A stretch of DNA of 64,000 bases from Sporolactobacillus shoreicorticis. Its GTDB lineage: Bacteria > Bacillota > Bacilli > Bacillales > Sporolactobacillaceae. The notes under the pieces are model-generated. The model saw only the letters and a list, made by a program, of their open reading frames with translations. It searched no databases and was not told the DNA's origin. Positions 62,670 through 64,000 of this stretch are shown here, in pieces; the first letter of the stretch is position 1; each line of letters begins with the position of its first letter. The stretch lies in assembly GCF_024125445.1 (NCBI RefSeq), contig NZ_JAMXWM010000008.1, positions 1 to 64,000 on the forward strand, written 5' to 3'. Position numbers and translations under genes: made by a program.

Positions 62670-63545
62670 TTACAGTCTCTGTTCCCCGTCATTTGAGGTT
62701 AAAATTCGGTACAGCTCCGGTCTGCGATCACGGAAAATGCCCCATTCAAATCGCTGCTCCTGAAGCTTGTCTAAATCAAATTCAGCGACTAAGGTCGTTT
62801 CGTTTGTACGATCTGCTTCACAAATCTTATTACCCTGTGGTCCGGCAATAAAAGAAGAACCGTAAAAAGTAATTTTGGAATCTTCATCTGTTTCCGTGCC
62901 AATTCGATTTGACGCGATGACCGGAATCAGATTTGACGCTGCATGACCGAGCATGCATGCCTGCCAATGATCTTTAGAATCAATCGCTGCGTCATACGGC
63001 TCTGTTCCAATCGCCGTCGGATAAAAAAGCAGCTCCGCACCCATTAACGTCATACACCTTGCGGCTTCTGGAAACCACTGATCCCAACAAACCCCCACGC
63101 CGATTTTCCCATAACGTGTCTCCCATACCTTGAATCCGCTGTCTCCGGGATTAAAATAAAATTTTTCCTCATAGCCTGGTCCGTCGGGAATATGGCTTTT
63201 TCGATAAGTACCAAGCACCGTTCCATCCGCGTCGATCAATGCCAGCGCATTGTATAATGCGTTGTTCTTTCGTTCATAGAAACTGATCGGGAGTACAACA
63301 CCGAGTTCGCGCGCTACATCCTTGAAATGAGCTACAGCACGGCTTTCATCACGTGTTTTCGCCAATGCATAATACTCAGTCTTCTCTTTTTGGCAGAAGT
63401 ATGGGGTTTCAAAAAGCTCCTGAAGCAGAATGATTTGTGCACCCTTAGCTGCTGCTTGGTGCACTAACGCCTCGGCCTTACAAAGGTTTTCCTCAATCGT
63501 CCAAGAGCAGCTCATCTGCGTTGCCGCAACTTTAATTTTTCTCAT
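62670..63545 (-). CDS. aguB: N-carbamoylputrescine amidase
   Basis: Hydrolyses N-carbamoylputrescine to putrescine. A 291-aa nitrilase-superfamily enzyme; the Glu-Lys-Cys triad is visible in LLQELFETPYF (Glu), YRKSHIPDGPGY (Lys) and GVGVCWDQWFPEAAR (Cys). The ATG overlaps the aguA stop (ATGA), so both are translated as a pair. Confidence 0.95.
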   Translation of the reverse strand: MRKIKVAATQMSCSWTIEENLCKAEALVHQAAAKGAQIILLQELFETPYFCQKEKTEYYALAKTRDESRAVAHFKDVARELGVVLPISFYERKNNALYNALALIDADGTVLGTYRKSHIPDGPGYEEKFYFNPGDSGFKVWETRYGKIGVGVCWDQWFPEAARCMTLMGAELLFYPTAIGTEPYDAAIDSKDHWQACMLGHAASNLIPVIASNRIGTETDEDSKITFYGSSFIAGPQGNKICEADRTNETTLVAEFDLDKLQEQRFEWGIFRDRRPELYRILTSNDGEQRL

Positions 63546-64000
63546 GACTTCGCTTCACCTGCTTCTTTCATTTTCGGCATTTGCTGCGTTGCGCAGTGGA
63601 CATTGCCGCCTTCACGAATGATTGCCATTCCGTCAACCGTCCGGATGGTTCGATCAGGAAATGTCTCGGCAAGGATAGCGGCTGCCTGTTTATCGTCTTT
63701 TTTCGCATCCTCTCCGAAGACGGGTAGAATGATGCCCTGATTTACAAAATAAAAGTTCAAATAACTCAGTGTTAATCGTGTCCCTTGATAAAAACGAGGC
63801 GGCGGTTGCGGGATGCGAATAATCTCAAGCGACCTCCCCTGCGCATCAATCGCTTTTTCTAGGCGCGCAATATTTTCCTGTGTAATTAGATAATTGTCAT
63901 CTTCCGGATCATCACAGCATTGGATCAGAACCTTCCCCGGCGCTGCAAAACAAGCAATGTTATCCACATGCCCATCTGTTTCATCTCCGGACAAACCGTT
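63542..64000 (-). CDS. aguA: Agmatine deiminase (partial, cut by the window end)
   Basis: C-terminal 152 residues of agmatine deiminase, which turns agmatine into N-carbamoylputrescine. Visible: DETDGHVDNIACF (catalytic His/Asp region) and the C-terminal EGGNVHCATQQMP with the catalytic Cys. The N-terminus lies beyond position 64000. Confidence 0.94.
   Translation of the reverse strand, partial: NGLSGDETDGHVDNIACFAAPGKVLIQCCDDPEDDNYLITQENIARLEKAIDAQGRSLEIIRIPQPPPRFYQGTRLTLSYLNFYFVNQGIILPVFGEDAKKDDKQAAAILAETFPDRTIRTVDGMAIIREGGNVHCATQQMPKMKEAGEAKS

Overview
The window looks like chromosomal DNA of an endospore-forming member of the Bacillales (Firmicutes). Evidence is a gamma-type small acid-soluble spore protein gene, a PdaA-type spore-cortex deacetylase, strong AGGAGG-type ribosome binding sites and TTG/GTG starts. 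Many neighbour groups match the Bacillus subtilis yfh/yfk region: yfhP-mutY-sspE-recX, pdaA-yfjT-yfkD, an MFS gene, yfkJ-yfkI-yfkH and a yfkM-like gene. I cannot fix genus or species; a Sporolactobacillus-like or related lineage is a guess. No rRNA, tRNA, CRISPR array or intact insertion sequence was seen.

Layout. 0-6 kb: a complete dipeptide/oligopeptide ABC importer operon on the minus strand (dppD-F-B-C-A type). 6-9.5 kb: sspE, mutY, yfhP-like, recX. 9.7-14.2 kb: a polyamine import operon (XRE/cupin regulator, potA-B-C-D). 14.3-14.5 kb: a gene-free cluster of DnaA boxes. 14.6-24.7 kb: pdaA, small yfjT/yfkD-like genes, an MtnE-like transaminase, an MFS exporter, a thioredoxin-like protein, VanZ-like protein, a PfeT/ZosA-type metal ATPase with a PerR box, and the yfkJIH-like operon. 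24.8-32.9 kb: pepF, ade, an rRNA methyltransferase, an S66 peptidase, an isochorismatase-type hydrolase and a divergent arginase-fold protein. 33-34.4 kb: an AT-rich accessory patch encoding a secreted protein and a small membrane protein, preceded by a helically phased set of half-sites that resemble ComA boxes. 34.8-48.9 kb: PfpI, YcgR/YcgQ permease pair, an Mta-like MerR regulator, a lysine-rich CAP protein under a c-di-GMP-I riboswitch, a lipoprotein cupin, YhfW-like Rieske oxidoreductase, a PadR-DUF1700-DUF4097 operon plus a decayed DUF4097 copy, an oxidoreductase, a Wzy-like protein and proC. 49.4-53.1 kb: a large secreted GH92-like glycosidase. 53-57.8 kb: a GNAT remnant, murB, a CheY-CheC-diguanylate cyclase operon and a frameshifted MmcQ/YjbR gene. 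58-61.9 kb: a quorum-sensing locus comX-comQ-comP-comA with the order of comX and comQ swapped relative to B. subtilis. 61.9-64 kb: an AAA ATPase and the agmatine-to-putrescine genes aguB and aguA (the latter cut by the window end).

How things may work together. (1) ComX/ComQ/ComP/ComA form a complete peptide pheromone circuit. The best ComA-box-like sequence I found in the window lies in front of the secreted-protein/membrane-protein pair at 33-34.3 kb, so this pair may be a quorum-controlled effector and partner. (2) A diguanylate cyclase with intact GGDEF and I-site, co-transcribed with a CheY-like receiver and a CheC-type phosphatase, and a c-di-GMP riboswitch controlling a secreted CAP protein could be two ends of one c-di-GMP circuit. 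(3) Polyamine import (pot) and polyamine synthesis from agmatine (agu) both occur here. These links are inference; the individual gene calls rest on motifs visible in the sequence.
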